Shown here piece by piece: positions 8,782 to 19,500 of a stretch of 64,000 nt of DNA. The notes under the pieces are model-generated. The model did no database searches. It saw nothing but the letters and a program-made list of their open reading frames with translations, and was not told the DNA's origin. Numbering within the stretch: position 1 is the first letter of the stretch; each line of letters begins with the position of its first letter. Location: positions 1-64,000 of the forward strand of contig CAWCCT010000009.1 in NCBI GenBank assembly GCA_963794165.1. The letters are read 5' to 3'. The position numbers and the translations under genes were made by a program. The stretch comes from PALSA-350 sp963794165 (GTDB taxonomy: Bacteria > Acidobacteriota > Terriglobia > Terriglobales > Acidobacteriaceae).

Positions 8782-10050
8782 ATGCGCATTGTTCTCTCCA
8801 GCTTCGGCACCCTGGGCGACATCCATCCACTGATCGCCCTGGCGCTCGAGTTGCAGCGGCGCGGCCATCTTCCGGTGCTCGCGGTTCCCGAACTCTTCCG
8901 CCCCAAGATCGTTTCCCTCGGGTTGGAATTCGCGCCGGTCGGGCCCATCCTGAATCCGGAAGACAACCAGCTGGTGGCCATGTTGATGGACATCCGCAAG
9001 GGTACGGAGCGCACCTTGCGCGAGATACTGTTTCCCGCCATTCGCCAAAGCTACCGCGAACTGCTCGCAGCCGTCGAGGCCAAGGGAGGCGCTGACCTGA
9101 TGCTCGCCGGAGAACTGGTTTACCAGGCTCCCATTGTGGCCGAGGTAACCGGGATCCCCTGGGCCTCATATGTACTCGCGCCGCTGTCCTTCTTTTCACG
9201 TTACGACGCGCCCGTGCTGCCGCCTTATCCCATGCTGGCGCGCTTGCAGCCGGCATTGCCCGGAATGGGCAGAGTCATTGCCCGGTTTGCCCGTTGGGTC
9301 ACGCGAAGCTGGCCCGAGCCCATCTATCAGCTTCGTGCGGAGCTGGGGCTGGGCCGTGGCCCCGATCCCATCTTCGAAGCCAAGCACTCTCCTTACCTGG
9401 TCTTGGCCATGTTTTCCCCTCTTCTGGGCGAGCCACAGCCCGACTGGCCGGCCTCCACCAAAGTGACCGGCTTCGTTTTTTACGATGGCGACGCCGGCGA
9501 TCTACCCCCGGCGATCGAGCAGTTCCTGCAGCAGGGTCCGCCGCCGCTGGTCTTTACCCTCGGTTCCGCAGCCGTTCTCGATGCCGGCGACTTTTACCAG
9601 CAGAGCGCGCTGGCTGCCGGCTTGATCGGCCAGCGAGCCGTTTTGCTGGTGGGCAGCGACCCGCGCAATGTGCCCCAAGAAGTTCCACAGAATGTGTGCG
9701 TCGCCAACTATGCGCCCTATTCCAGGCTATTCCCGCGCGCTTCCGTCCTCATCCACCAGGGAGGAGTGGGCACTACCGCGCAAGCGCTGCGCTCCGGCAA
9801 ACCCATGCTGGTAATGCCCTACAGTCACGACCAGCCTGATAATGCGCGGCGCGTGCGGCGTCTGGGCGTGGCCCGTGTCATCCGGCGCCCGCGCTATACA
9901 GCGGAGCTTGCCGCCAGCAGAATTACCCTTCTGCTGGAGAATGCTGCCATACAGAAACGGTCAGCCAGCATCGGCGAGCGCCTGCGCAGTGAGGATGGGC
10001 TCAAAGCCGCCTGCGATGCGCTGGAAGCGCTGGGCAAGGGTCGTCCATAG
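8782..10050 (+). CDS. GT1 family glycosyltransferase (UDP-glycosyltransferase type)
   Basis: A 422-residue GT-B enzyme that would move a sugar from a nucleotide donor onto a lipid or small-molecule acceptor. The N-terminal domain opens with LSSFGTLGDIHPLIALALEL, the acceptor-side glycine loop of the MGT/sterol-glucosyltransferase group. The C-terminal domain has FTLGSAAV, then the donor-binding HQGGVGTTAQALRSGKPM followed by PYSHDQPDNARR, where D and Q contact the sugar. There is no signal peptide or membrane segment, so it is cytosolic or peripheral. The start ATG at 8782 has only a weak ribosome site. The next gene follows after 38 bases and may be cotranscribed. The acceptor is unknown. 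Confidence 0.85.
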   Translation: MRIVLSSFGTLGDIHPLIALALELQRRGHLPVLAVPELFRPKIVSLGLEFAPVGPILNPEDNQLVAMLMDIRKGTERTLREILFPAIRQSYRELLAAVEAKGGADLMLAGELVYQAPIVAEVTGIPWASYVLAPLSFFSRYDAPVLPPYPMLARLQPALPGMGRVIARFARWVTRSWPEPIYQLRAELGLGRGPDPIFEAKHSPYLVLAMFSPLLGEPQPDWPASTKVTGFVFYDGDAGDLPPAIEQFLQQGPPPLVFTLGSAAVLDAGDFYQQSALAAGLIGQRAVLLVGSDPRNVPQEVPQNVCVANYAPYSRLFPRASVLIHQGGVGTTAQALRSGKPMLVMPYSHDQPDNARRVRRLGVARVIRRPRYTAELAASRITLLLENAAIQKRSASIGERLRSEDGLKAACDALEALGKGRP

Positions 10051-10088
10051 GGCTTTGCGAGTAAATTACAAATTAAGGATCCTCCCCC

Positions 10089-12278
10089 ATGAAGGCCAAA
10101 AATCTCGCCATTGCTGCCATAGGCCTATGCCTAGCCGTCTGTGCAGCGCCGGCACGCTCAGCGCCGGCCGAAACAGCGGCGGTCCCGGCCCCTCCCCAGA
10201 CGGAGAAGATTCCGGTTACGGACAGCTATCACGGCGTCAACGTGGTGGACGAATATCGCTGGCTGGAAGACGGCAACGACCCCAAGGTGAAGGCCTGGGT
10301 CGCGGCCCAGAACGCTTATTCCCAGGCGTACCTGAGCAAGCTGCCGCAGCGTGACAGCATCGTAAGCTTCCTCAAGGCGGCCCGGCAGAAGGAGCAGGTT
10401 CGATATGGGGATTTACAGTATGCCGGCGGCCTCCTCTTCGCGCTCAAGAGAGATCCGCAAAAATCGGCCAGCTCGCTGGTCGTCTTCCGTTCGCCAGAGG
10501 ATCAAGCCAGCGAACGCACTGTGGTCGACCTCAACACCTTAGTCAAAGGCCAGCTGTTTCAGGCCAGTTGGTACAAACCATCGCCTGACGGGACAATGGT
10601 GGGCATGACTTTAGGGACTGGCGGCAGCGAGGACGCTGCCCTGTACGTCTTCGATGTCGCCACCGGCAAGCAGATCGGAGATCCCGTTCCCCGGGTGCAG
10701 TTCGCGACCGCCGGTGGCGATATGGCCTGGACCGGCGATGGCAAAGGCTTCTATTACACTCGCTATCCCCAGGGCAACGAGCGGCCTGCGGAGGACGCGA
10801 ACTTCTACCAGCAGGTCTACTATCACGCACTAGGCAGTAGCCTCGCGCAGGATCGGTATGTACTCGGCAAGGAATTTCCTCGTATCGGGGAGACGGCGCT
10901 GGAAACCGCGCCCGACGGCAAGCACATCCTGGTCACGGTGGAGGATGGCGACGGTGGAAAGTATGAGCATTTCCTGGTTGCGCCTGACAGCACCGTAAAC
11001 CAGATCACCCACTTCGACGACAAGGTTGTCGATATCCAGTTCGGAGCGGACGACAGCCTGTGGTTGCTCAGCCACTCTAAAAGCGACCGCGGCGAGCTTG
11101 ACCATCTCGCAGCCGGCAGCGTGAAGCTCTCGGATGCGGTACGCGTGGTCCCTCCCATGCGCGGCAGCATCGAAGGCATTGGCTCGGTGGGCGAGATGCG
11201 CCACTTTTTAGCCGCGGACCACAAGCTTTACGTCACCGTCATCGACGGCGGCCCGGAAGAGATTTTGCAGTTTGACCTTCGGGGCAAGAGCGAAGGCAAG
11301 GTGCCCGTGCCCAACGTCGCCTCGGTCAGCACGCTGGTCCCGCTGACCGGAGATGCCTTCCTCTACAACGCGGGAACCTATACTCAGCCTCCGCAATGGT
11401 TCCGTTACAACGGCGCCGGTGCACCGCTCGCTCTGCCCTTCAAAACCGATACCGGGATCAGCCTTGCCGATATCGAAGTCCGGCGGGAGTTCGCAACCTC
11501 CAAGGACGGAACCAGGGTCCCGATGACCGTCCTGATGCGCAAGGGAACCAGGCTCGACGGCGCAAACCCCGCCTTCCTCACCGGCTATGGTGGTTATGGC
11601 ATCAGCACTACGCCTTACTTCCTCGGCGCCTTCGGCCGCTTGTGGTTCGATCACGGCGGCGTCTATGTCGAGGCCAATATACGCGGCGGTGCGGAATACG
11701 GCGAAAGCTGGCACACCGCGGGAAACCTGCTCCACAAGCAAAACGTCTTTGACGACTTCGCTGCCTGCGCCCAACATCTCATCGATGCCAAGTACACGGT
11801 TCCGCAGCATCTCGCCATCGAAGGCGGGAGCAACGGTGGTTTGTTGATGGGCGCCGAGCTGACGCAACACCCGCAGATGTTCCGCGTGGTGCTGTCGGAA
11901 GTGGGCATTTACGACATGCTGCGCGTGGAGTTGGACCCCAACGGCAGCTTCAACGTGACTGAGTTCGGGACGGTCAAGGACCCGGCCTTGTTTAAGGCGC
12001 TCTATGCCTACTCGCCCTACCACCACGTGAAGGCGGGCACGAAATATCCGGCGGTACTGTTCGTTACCGGCGATAACGACCATCGCGTAAATCCAGCGCA
12101 TTCCCGCAAGATGACCGCGGAATTGCAGGCCGCGACCACGTCGGGGCTTCCTGTGCTGCTCCGCACCAATGCCAACGCCGGGCACGGCGTCAGCACCGAC
12201 AAAGATGAAGCGCTTGAAGAGAGAGCCGATATATACAGCTTTCTCTTCGCGCAACTGGGAATCGCCATAAACCACTAG
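10089..12278 (+). CDS. Secreted prolyl oligopeptidase (S9A)
   Basis: A 729-residue serine peptidase of family S9 that cuts short peptides after proline. Residues 1-25 form a signal peptide ending near ARSAPAE, so it acts in the periplasm or outside. The N-terminal beta-propeller begins with VNVVDEYRWLEDGNDPKVK, typical of S9A. The hydrolase domain shows GYGGYGIS, ANIRGGAEYGESWH and the nucleophile in EGGSNGGLL (Ser581), with Asp664 in GDNDHRV and His699 in NAGHGV. All three catalytic residues are present. The start has a good AAGGA ribosome site. A dispersed palindromic element follows the stop. Confidence 0.95.
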   Translation: MKAKNLAIAAIGLCLAVCAAPARSAPAETAAVPAPPQTEKIPVTDSYHGVNVVDEYRWLEDGNDPKVKAWVAAQNAYSQAYLSKLPQRDSIVSFLKAARQKEQVRYGDLQYAGGLLFALKRDPQKSASSLVVFRSPEDQASERTVVDLNTLVKGQLFQASWYKPSPDGTMVGMTLGTGGSEDAALYVFDVATGKQIGDPVPRVQFATAGGDMAWTGDGKGFYYTRYPQGNERPAEDANFYQQVYYHALGSSLAQDRYVLGKEFPRIGETALETAPDGKHILVTVEDGDGGKYEHFLVAPDSTVNQITHFDDKVVDIQFGADDSLWLLSHSKSDRGELDHLAAGSVKLSDAVRVVPPMRGSIEGIGSVGEMRHFLAADHKLYVTVIDGGPEEILQFDLRGKSEGKVPVPNVASVSTLVPLTGDAFLYNAGTYTQPPQWFRYNGAGAPLALPFKTDTGISLADIEVRREFATSKDGTRVPMTVLMRKGTRLDGANPAFLTGYGGYGISTTPYFLGAFGRLWFDHGGVYVEANIRGGAEYGESWHTAGNLLHKQNVFDDFAACAQHLIDAKYTVPQHLAIEGGSNGGLLMGAELTQHPQMFRVVLSEVGIYDMLRVELDPNGSFNVTEFGTVKDPALFKALYAYSPYHHVKAGTKYPAVLFVTGDNDHRVNPAHSRKMTAELQAATTSGLPVLLRTNANAGHGVSTDKDEALEERADIYSFLFAQLGIAINH

Positions 12279-12313
12279 CGGCTAGCGGAAAAGGGTACGG
12301 CGGCTCCGGCTGC

Positions 12314-12498
12314 CTGGTTCCCAGACGAAGGCCGGGTGCCCCATATCTCGCTCGTTTTTCGCGAGATGTGGGATACCACTGCACTTTCCCTCTGACTCTT
12401 GATTCATCCGACGCACTGAACGATCAACAACGGTGGTATCCCACATCTCGCGAAAAACGAGCGAGATATGGGGCACCCGGCCTTCGTCTGAGAACCAG
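12314..12498. repeat. Dispersed palindromic element, copy 1
   Basis: The outer arms CTGGTTC-CAGACGAAGGCC and their inverse enclose a long inverted repeat. Each arm is itself a hairpin (CCATATCTCGC / GCGAGATGTGGG around TCGTTTTT). The central 50-60 bases are not symmetric. The copy at 28766-28949 shares both arms and, in inverse orientation, the core. It encodes nothing. It resembles a MITE-like or REP-type element and lies in an intergenic gap. Confidence 0.75.
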
Positions 12499-12664
12499 AG
12501 GGAAGCCCCTGCCGACTGAGTTCGTAAAGTGGAGGTCTCACGCAGCCCTTTTAGGCCCAACACAATTGCTTTGTAGCGAAATCGTCGGCACACTACGCCG
12601 TGCCCCTCGTACAAAGCGCAGCCGTTTAGCTCCTGAGGGCCCAGCGCTCTAAAATGCTATAGCC

Positions 12665-14041
12665 ATGCCTGAAGATCTATCGCTACGGCTTCTTGCCGGC
12701 GCCTTGCCCCAGCTCGAAGCATCCTTTCGCCATCTGCCCGCATTTGCGGAGCAAGCCTCCACTATCGACGCCATGGCTGCGGTGATGAGCCAGGTGGCGG
12801 AGAGAATGGCCGACAACTATCCCTACTTCCATCCGCTTTACGCCGGGCAGATGCTCAAGCCGCCTCACCCTTTAGCGCGCGCTGCCTACGCGCTGGCCAT
12901 GGTAATCAACCCCAACAACCACGCGCTGGACGGCGGTCGCGCCAGCTCGCGCATGGAAATCGAAGCAGTACGCGCCATCGCCGCCATGTTTGGCTGGACG
13001 GATTATCTGGGACATCTAACCAGCGGCGGAACCTTTGCCAACCTGGAGGCACTCTGGATTGCGGGTCAGCTTGCTCCCGGCAAACGCATCGTCGCTTCTG
13101 AACAGGCGCACTACACCCATGGCAGAATCAGCGCCGTCCTCGGTTTGCCCTTCAGCACCGTAGCAGCCGATCGCGCCGGCCGCATGGATATGGCCGCGCT
13201 GGAGTCGGCCCTGCAAGCGGGAGACGTAGGCACAGTGGTGGTCACCCTGGGCGCGACCGCCACCGGCGCCGTCGATCCGCTGCACAAAGTGCTCGCTCTG
13301 CGCGACCGGTATGCATTTCGCATTCATGTAGATGCGGCCTACGGCGGATATTTCATCCTGCTCTCGACCCTGGCTGAAGAGCCGGCGCGCGCGTTTGCCT
13401 GCCTTTCGCAGGCCGACTCCATCGTGGTCGATCCCCACAAGCATGGGCTGCAACCCTATGGTTGTGGCTGCATCCTTTTTCGCGAACCGGGCGTGGGCCG
13501 CTTTTACAAACATGACTCGCCCTACACCTATTTCACTTCACACGATCTTCATCTGGGCGAAATCAGCCTGGAGTGCTCACGCGCGGGTGCTTCGGCCGTT
13601 GCTCTGTGGGCAACGCAACAGCTGCTACCCCCCATCAAAGCCGGTGAGTTTGCTAACGGGTTAGCTTGCAGTCGCGAGGCGGCGACGCTTATGCACCAGA
13701 AAATCTGCGCCGATGACCGGTGGGTTTCTCCCTTCCCACCCGAACTCGACATTCTGGTGTGGGCGGTAAACGCCGGTACCGTGACTGCATCCTCCCGCTT
13801 GGCGCAACAGGTCTTCGCGGCCGCGGCGCAAGAGAATCTTCATCTTGCCCTGGCTCAGCTGCCCAGCAGCTTCTTTCCTCCCGGCTCCTGGCCGGATCAG
13901 CAGCAGCACGCTACTATTACCTGCCTCCGGTCCGTACTCATGAAGCCGGAGCATTTGCAATGGCTGGAAGCCATCTGGAGCAAGCTGAGTCAAGTGACAG
14001 ACGAGGTGCTGGCCCAGACTCTCGGCGTATTCACGCCCTGA
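12665..14041 (+). CDS. PLP-dependent group II amino-acid decarboxylase
   Basis: A 458-residue fold-type I PLP enzyme of the group II decarboxylase family (aromatic amino acid, glutamate or tyrosine type), removing the carboxylate of an amino acid to give an amine. Seen are the substrate-side region NPNNHALDGGRASS, GHLTSGGTFANLEAL, the ring-stacking His in SEQAHYTHGR (His149), the cofactor Asp in HVDAAYGGYF (Asp223) and the Schiff-base lysine in DPHKHGLQPYGCG (Lys259). No signal peptide. The length fits. The substrate cannot be told from sequence alone; GGTFANLEAL and the short C-terminus fit the aromatic/tyrosine decarboxylase-like bacterial group. Confidence 0.85.
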   Translation: MPEDLSLRLLAGALPQLEASFRHLPAFAEQASTIDAMAAVMSQVAERMADNYPYFHPLYAGQMLKPPHPLARAAYALAMVINPNNHALDGGRASSRMEIEAVRAIAAMFGWTDYLGHLTSGGTFANLEALWIAGQLAPGKRIVASEQAHYTHGRISAVLGLPFSTVAADRAGRMDMAALESALQAGDVGTVVVTLGATATGAVDPLHKVLALRDRYAFRIHVDAAYGGYFILLSTLAEEPARAFACLSQADSIVVDPHKHGLQPYGCGCILFREPGVGRFYKHDSPYTYFTSHDLHLGEISLECSRAGASAVALWATQQLLPPIKAGEFANGLACSREAATLMHQKICADDRWVSPFPPELDILVWAVNAGTVTASSRLAQQVFAAAAQENLHLALAQLPSSFFPPGSWPDQQQHATITCLRSVLMKPEHLQWLEAIWSKLSQVTDEVLAQTLGVFTP

Positions 14042-14220
14042 AACTAAATTGCGCTTAACGTGCTCCCACGGAAGAACCAGAGGACTCGACGGAAGTGTCA
14101 GTTCGATTGCTGATAAAAGCCGGGCGGTCGATGGTTAGAATAGACAATACTTTCGTGTAAAACAGCAATACTTAGCGGGCCTCGTCGACGGAAACTGCTC
14201 TAAATAGGGAGATTGGCAGG

Positions 14221-15993
14221 ATGCATTATTCGAACCAGCAGCGCGATTTTTCTTCGAACGGCCTCTCCGCGCGGGCAGGCGTCGTAGCCTATTTTTCCAT
14301 GGAGATCGCCATCCTCCCCGATATGCCCACCTACAGTGGCGGGCTGGGGGTCCTGGCGGGAGACACCATGCGCTCCGCAGCCGATCTCGGCCTGGGACTA
14401 TGCGCCGTCACGCTGCTGCATCGCAAAGGATATTTCCAGCAACATCTCGATGCACTGGGGTTACAAAGCGCTGAAGATCAACCCTGGCCGATCGAAAAAT
14501 TACTGCTGGTAGAAAACGCGGTAGTCGAGGTAACGATTGAGGACCGCCCCGTGATGGTCCGTGCATGGCGATACGATCTCGAAGGAGTCAGCGGGCATAC
14601 TATCCCGATTTTTCTGCTCGACACGGATTTGCCGCAGAATGACCCCCGCGATCGAGAACTTACCGATCACCTCTATGGTGGGGATACGGATTATCGTTTG
14701 CGCCAGGAAGCCGTTTTGGGAATCGGCGGTGTGCGCATCCTCGAAGCCTTGAACTATGACGTGACCGTGTATCACATGAATGAAGGTCACGCCGCGCTTT
14801 TGACGGTCGCTTTGACGGAGCTTCAATTGGGCGGCGACTTGGGCCGGAAGATCGAGGAGGGGGATACGCAGGCGGTCCGCAGCCGTTGTGTGTTTACCAC
14901 CCACACCCCGGTGCCCGCTGGTCATGACCGCTTTACGATGGAGCAGACCTACAGGATTCTTGGCCCGGAAGTAGCCCACTTGTTGGAGCGAATGGGCGGC
15001 TGTCATGACGGCATGCTCAACATGACTTACGTGGCCCTGGCATCGTCGCGCTTCGTCAACGGGGTCGCCATGCAGCATGGCAAAATCTCGCGCGAGATGT
15101 TCCCCGACTATTCCATTGATGCCATCACCAACGGGGTACACGCGGCTACCTGGACCGCCCCTCCCATGCAGGCTATCTTCGACCGCAGCATCCCTCGCTG
15201 GCGTAAGGATAATTTCCAGCTTCGCTACGCGATTGACATTCCTCTGCGCGACATTGAGAAGGCGCATGCCTCCTCCAAACGCACGCTCATCGATGCGGTT
15301 GCGGAGCGGACCGGCATTACGCTGCGCAGCAACGTCTTCACCATTGGCTTTGCGCGCCGCGTGGCCACCTATAAACGAGCCGATCTACTGCTCACGGATC
15401 CCGAGCAGCTGGTACGTTGCGCGGAAAAGTTCCGTGGCCTGCAGATTCTCTTCAGCGGCAAGGCTCATCCTCACGATGAACCAGGCAAGAAGCTGATCCA
15501 GGAAATTTTCGAAATTGCTGCCCGGCTAGAGTCGGACACGCTCAAGATCGTTTACCTGGAAAATTATGAATGGCGACTCGCGTCGGTGCTTACCGCGGGT
15601 GTCGATCTCTGGCTGAACACGCCCCGGCGTCCCTTCGAGGCATCCGGAACCAGCGGCATGAAAGCGGCGCTCAACGGAGTCCCCAGCCTGAGTGTTCTTG
15701 ATGGTTGGTGGGTCGAAGGCTGGACCGAGGGGGTTACCGGCTGGGCCATACCTGATAGCGACGACCCCGAACAGGAAGTCGGTAGCTTATACCACCAGTT
15801 GGAGTCCACCATCCTTCCGCTCTACTACGGCCATCCAGAGCAATGGCGGACCATTATGCGCTCGACCATTGCGCTTAACGGCTCCTTTTTCAACACCCAT
15901 CGCATGCTCCAGGAGTACATCTCGAACGCCTACTTCCCCGACAAACGCGCCATCGTCTCCAGCGACAAGCTAGAATCCGCTCTCGCCAAATAA
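14221..15993 (+). CDS. glgP: Alpha-glucan phosphorylase (GT35)
   Basis: A 590-residue enzyme that splits alpha-1,4-glucans with phosphate to give glucose-1-phosphate. It belongs to the short bacterial alpha-glucan phosphorylases: AYFSMEIAILPDMPTYSGGL near the N-terminus, HMNEGHAALL, FTTHTPVPAGHDRF, and ITNGVHAATWTAP are family hallmarks. The PLP lysine lies in EASGTSGMKAALNG (Lys481). A GGGAG ribosome site precedes the ATG. It stands alone here, with no glgB or glgC nearby, but a GH13 trehalose-synthase-like gene at 44023 could draw on the same glucan pool. Cytosolic. Confidence 0.93.
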   Translation: MHYSNQQRDFSSNGLSARAGVVAYFSMEIAILPDMPTYSGGLGVLAGDTMRSAADLGLGLCAVTLLHRKGYFQQHLDALGLQSAEDQPWPIEKLLLVENAVVEVTIEDRPVMVRAWRYDLEGVSGHTIPIFLLDTDLPQNDPRDRELTDHLYGGDTDYRLRQEAVLGIGGVRILEALNYDVTVYHMNEGHAALLTVALTELQLGGDLGRKIEEGDTQAVRSRCVFTTHTPVPAGHDRFTMEQTYRILGPEVAHLLERMGGCHDGMLNMTYVALASSRFVNGVAMQHGKISREMFPDYSIDAITNGVHAATWTAPPMQAIFDRSIPRWRKDNFQLRYAIDIPLRDIEKAHASSKRTLIDAVAERTGITLRSNVFTIGFARRVATYKRADLLLTDPEQLVRCAEKFRGLQILFSGKAHPHDEPGKKLIQEIFEIAARLESDTLKIVYLENYEWRLASVLTAGVDLWLNTPRRPFEASGTSGMKAALNGVPSLSVLDGWWVEGWTEGVTGWAIPDSDDPEQEVGSLYHQLESTILPLYYGHPEQWRTIMRSTIALNGSFFNTHRMLQEYISNAYFPDKRAIVSSDKLESALAK

Positions 15994-16573
15994 GGCTGAA
16001 GAAGATTCAGTCCCGCAGGGACGGTTGAGTGTAGCCCAGCACGCAGTGCTGGGTTTAGCTTCCCACCAAAGACGAGTCCCGCAGGGACGACTGAGATTTC
16101 CCAGGACGACAGTCCTGGGTTTGCTGGATCCTAACCGGTGTGCAACTAATCTCGACTAGAAATCTTGCCTGAGCGAAGCCGACCTGTCCCGCCCTGCCCC
16201 GGCAAGCCGCGGGGCGTGCCGCGGAGGGACCCGCCACGCAGCACGGAGAAGCCGCGTCTTCGCCAAACCACCTTCTGAATCGATTCGCCGCCACTCAACA
16301 TCACAAATCCATAACCAAGGCTTAACAGCCGCCAATGCAACTTTCGTCGTGCAAAAACGTATAATGAGTATGGCAACGAATTTGTTTAGACCCCGTTCCC
16401 TAGAGAGGGTTCGACAAATCTCTTAACAGCCTGGGCCCCTGAAAAGACGCTTCGCAAAACATTAGCCTGTTCTTCGTCCGAGCCTAACCGCCGCCTCGTG
16501 TTCGCCGGATATTCACCCCTCTTCCCGGATCACCTTGACACCGGAGAGAACGTCTTTAGGAGTGAGCTAGCAA
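15994..16573. other. 580 bp intergenic region with repeats
   Basis: Two direct copies of AGTCCCGCAGGGACG (16009-16023 and 16075-16089) are each followed by a hairpin. The rest has no coding frame of merit. TATAAT at 16360-16365 could be a -10 box for the efflux operon that starts at 16574, but no convincing -35 box is spaced correctly. Confidence 0.5.
16009..16119. repeat. Tandem repeat-hairpin units
   Basis: The unit AGTCCCGCAGGGACG occurs at 16009 and again at 16075, each followed after 11-12 bases by a strong hairpin: CCCAGCAC/GTGCTGGG at 16035-16053 and CCCAGGAC/GTCCTGGG at 16100-16119, both followed by TTT. The paired design suggests a duplicated dispersed repeat rather than one terminator, though the hairpins may also end glgP transcription. 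Confidence 0.6.
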
Positions 16574-19500
16574 ATGTGGATTGTTCGCCTCGCGCTGCGG
16601 CGTCCCTATACTTTCGCCGTCTTCGCGCTCTTACTTCTAATTCTCGGGCCTCTCTCCATCATCAATACCCCGACTGACATTTTTCCCAACATTAATATTC
16701 CGGTGGTGAGCATCGTTTGGCAGTACCAGGGCCTGTCTGCGGTGGATATGGCCAACCGCATCATTACCCTGACCGAGCGTACGCTGACCACTACGGTCGA
16801 CAACATCGACCACATTGAATCGCAATCACTGGACGGCGTCGCAGTGGTTAAGGTTTACTTCCAGCCGAAGGTGACCGTAGCTACCGCGATCGCGCAGATA
16901 ACCGGCGTCTCGCAGACCCAGTTGCGCCAGCTTCCCCAGGGCACAACGCCGCCCTTGATCATCACCTACACTGCGTCCAGCGTGCCCATTCTGCAGCTCG
17001 GACTTTCTGGCCAGGGCCTCTCAGAACAGCAGCTCAACGACTTCGGCCTGAATTTCATTCGCACCCAGTTTGCCACCGTTGAGGGCGCCGAAAGCCCCTA
17101 TCCTTACGGCGGCAAACAGCGGCAAGTGCAAGTGGATCTGAATATGCAAGCGCTGCAGGCCCGGGGACTTTCTCCCAGCGACGTGGTCAATGCTATCGGT
17201 GTCCAGAACCTTATTTTGCCTTCTGGAACTGTAAAAGTGGGATCGTTCGAGTACCAGTTGGCGACCAACAGCGCTCCTTCGACCATCGCGGCGTTAAATG
17301 ATCTCCCCATCAAAAGCGTGAATGGCGCCATCGTCTACATCCACGACGTGGCCCACGTGCGCGACGGTTTCCCACCCCAGACCAACATCGTTCGCGTGGA
17401 CGGACAGCGCGCCAGCCTGATGTCCGTGCTCAAAAACGGCAACGTTTCAACGTTGGATGTCATTTCCAAGATTCGCGCCCTGTTGCCGCTGATTGCCAGC
17501 CAGCTGCCGCCACAGTTGCGTATTACACCATTATCGGATCAGTCAATCTTCGTGCGCGGGGCCATCGGCGGCGTGGTGCGTGAGGGCATCATCGCCGGCT
17601 GCCTCACCGCCGTCATGATCCTGGTCTTTCTCGGCAGCTGGCGCAGTACGCTCATCATCGCCGTTTCTATTCCTCTTTCCATCCTGGTCTCACTGATCAT
17701 GCTCGGGGCTTTGGGCGAGACCATCAACATTATGACCCTGGGAGGTCTGGCGTTGGCGGTCGGCATCCTGGTCGACGACGCCACTGTAGAAATAGAAAAT
17801 ATCAACCGTAATCTGGAGGAAGGCAAAGAAGTGGAGCAGGCCATCCTGGATGGCGCCGCGCAAATTGCCATTCCCGCCTTTGTCTCCACCCTTTCCATCT
17901 GCATCGTCTTTGTGCCTATGTTCTTCATGGGTGGTGTAGCCAAGTATCTCTTTGTCCCCTTGGCCGAAGCCGTGATCTTCGCCATGCTGGCTTCCTATTT
18001 CCTCTCCCGCACCGTGGTTCCCACCATGGCCAAGTACCTTCTTCATGAGCACGATCCGGCCGGCGAGAAGCAGAAGCAGCAGAGCCGCAACCCATTGGTT
18101 CGCGCCCAATTGGCGTTCGAGCACAGATTCGAGCAGCTTCGTACTTTTTATTTCCGACTGTTGCAGCTCGCCATTGGTCACAGCACGGTTTTTCTGATCT
18201 TGTTTTTTGTTTTCACCATCGGCTCTTTTGCCCTGTTGTATCCATGGCTTGGCCAGGATTTTTTCCCTTCAGTGGATGCCGGTTCGTTCAAGCTTCACCT
18301 GCGGGCGCAGACCGGCACCCGCATTGAGGAAACAGCGCGCCTGTGCGACGAAGTCGACACTGCCATTCGCCAAGAGATCCCAAAAAGCGAGCTGGTCAGC
18401 ATCATTGACAACATCGGCATACCCTACTCCGGTTTGAATCTTTCCTACACCAGCACCGGGGTGGTGGGCACTGCGGATGCGGACATCACCGTACAGCTGG
18501 CAGAAAAGCACCATCCCACCGATGGTTACGTACAGGACCTTCGCAAAAAGCTGAACGAACAGTTTCCCGGAGACACCTTCTACACCTTGCCCGTGGATAT
18601 GGTGACCCAGATCCTCAATTTTGGCCTGCCGGCCCCGATCGATATTCAGGTAATCGGCAACAACCTGCAGGGCAATCGCGTGTTCATCAACCGGCTGCTG
18701 AAAGACATAAGCTATGTGCCGGGCACCGCCGATCTCCACATCCAGCAGCCCTTCAACAATCCCCGTTTTCTGGTCGATGTAAACCGTTCCAAGGCCCAGG
18801 ACATCGGGCTGACCCAGCGGGATGTAACCGGCAGCCTGCTGGTTGCGACCAGCGGCAGCTATCAAACCACCCCTACCTATTGGCTCGATCCAAGAAACGG
18901 TGTCAGTTACAGTATCTCCGCCCAAGCACCGCAATACGATTTGCAGTCTCTCGCCGACCTCGAAAATGTCCCGGTGACGATGCCGAGTGCGGCGGCCAGC
19001 ATCACGCCCAACCCAAACCTCTCGGTAGGTGCTTCAAGCCTCACCCCCATAGGTACAGGCGCCGCCCCCTCAACTGCGCCTGGAGTGCAGCCTATCCAGA
19101 TTCTGGGCAACCTGGCCAATCTGGTCCGTGGCGCCGAGCCGGCCACTGTAAGCCACTACAACATCGCACCCGTGCTTGATATCTACGGCAATGTCGTGAA
19201 TAGCGATCTCCGCAGCGTATCGGACAAGATTTCTCAGATCGTTGCTCAACATCGCAAAGAACTTCCCCGCGGTTCGCAGATAGTCATTCGCGGCCAGGTG
19301 CAGACGATGAACTCTTCGTTCATCGGCTTGACCAGCGGCCTTGCCTTTTCCATCCTGCTGGTGTACCTGCTCATCGTGGTCAACTTTCAATCCTGGCTTG
19401 ATCCATTCATGATCATCGCCGCCCTGCCCGCGGCTTTGTGCGGCATTGTATGGATGCTGTTCATTACCGGAACACACATCAGCGTGCCTGCCCTGACCGG

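Noticed and set aside
11208..12275. 355-codon open frame on the minus strand
   Set aside because: It lies wholly opposite the prolyl oligopeptidase gene, whose catalytic motifs are intact, and resembles no family.
12282..12652. Open frames across the palindrome on both strands
   Set aside because: The frames translate the inverted repeat itself; similar pseudo-proteins arise at each copy of the element.
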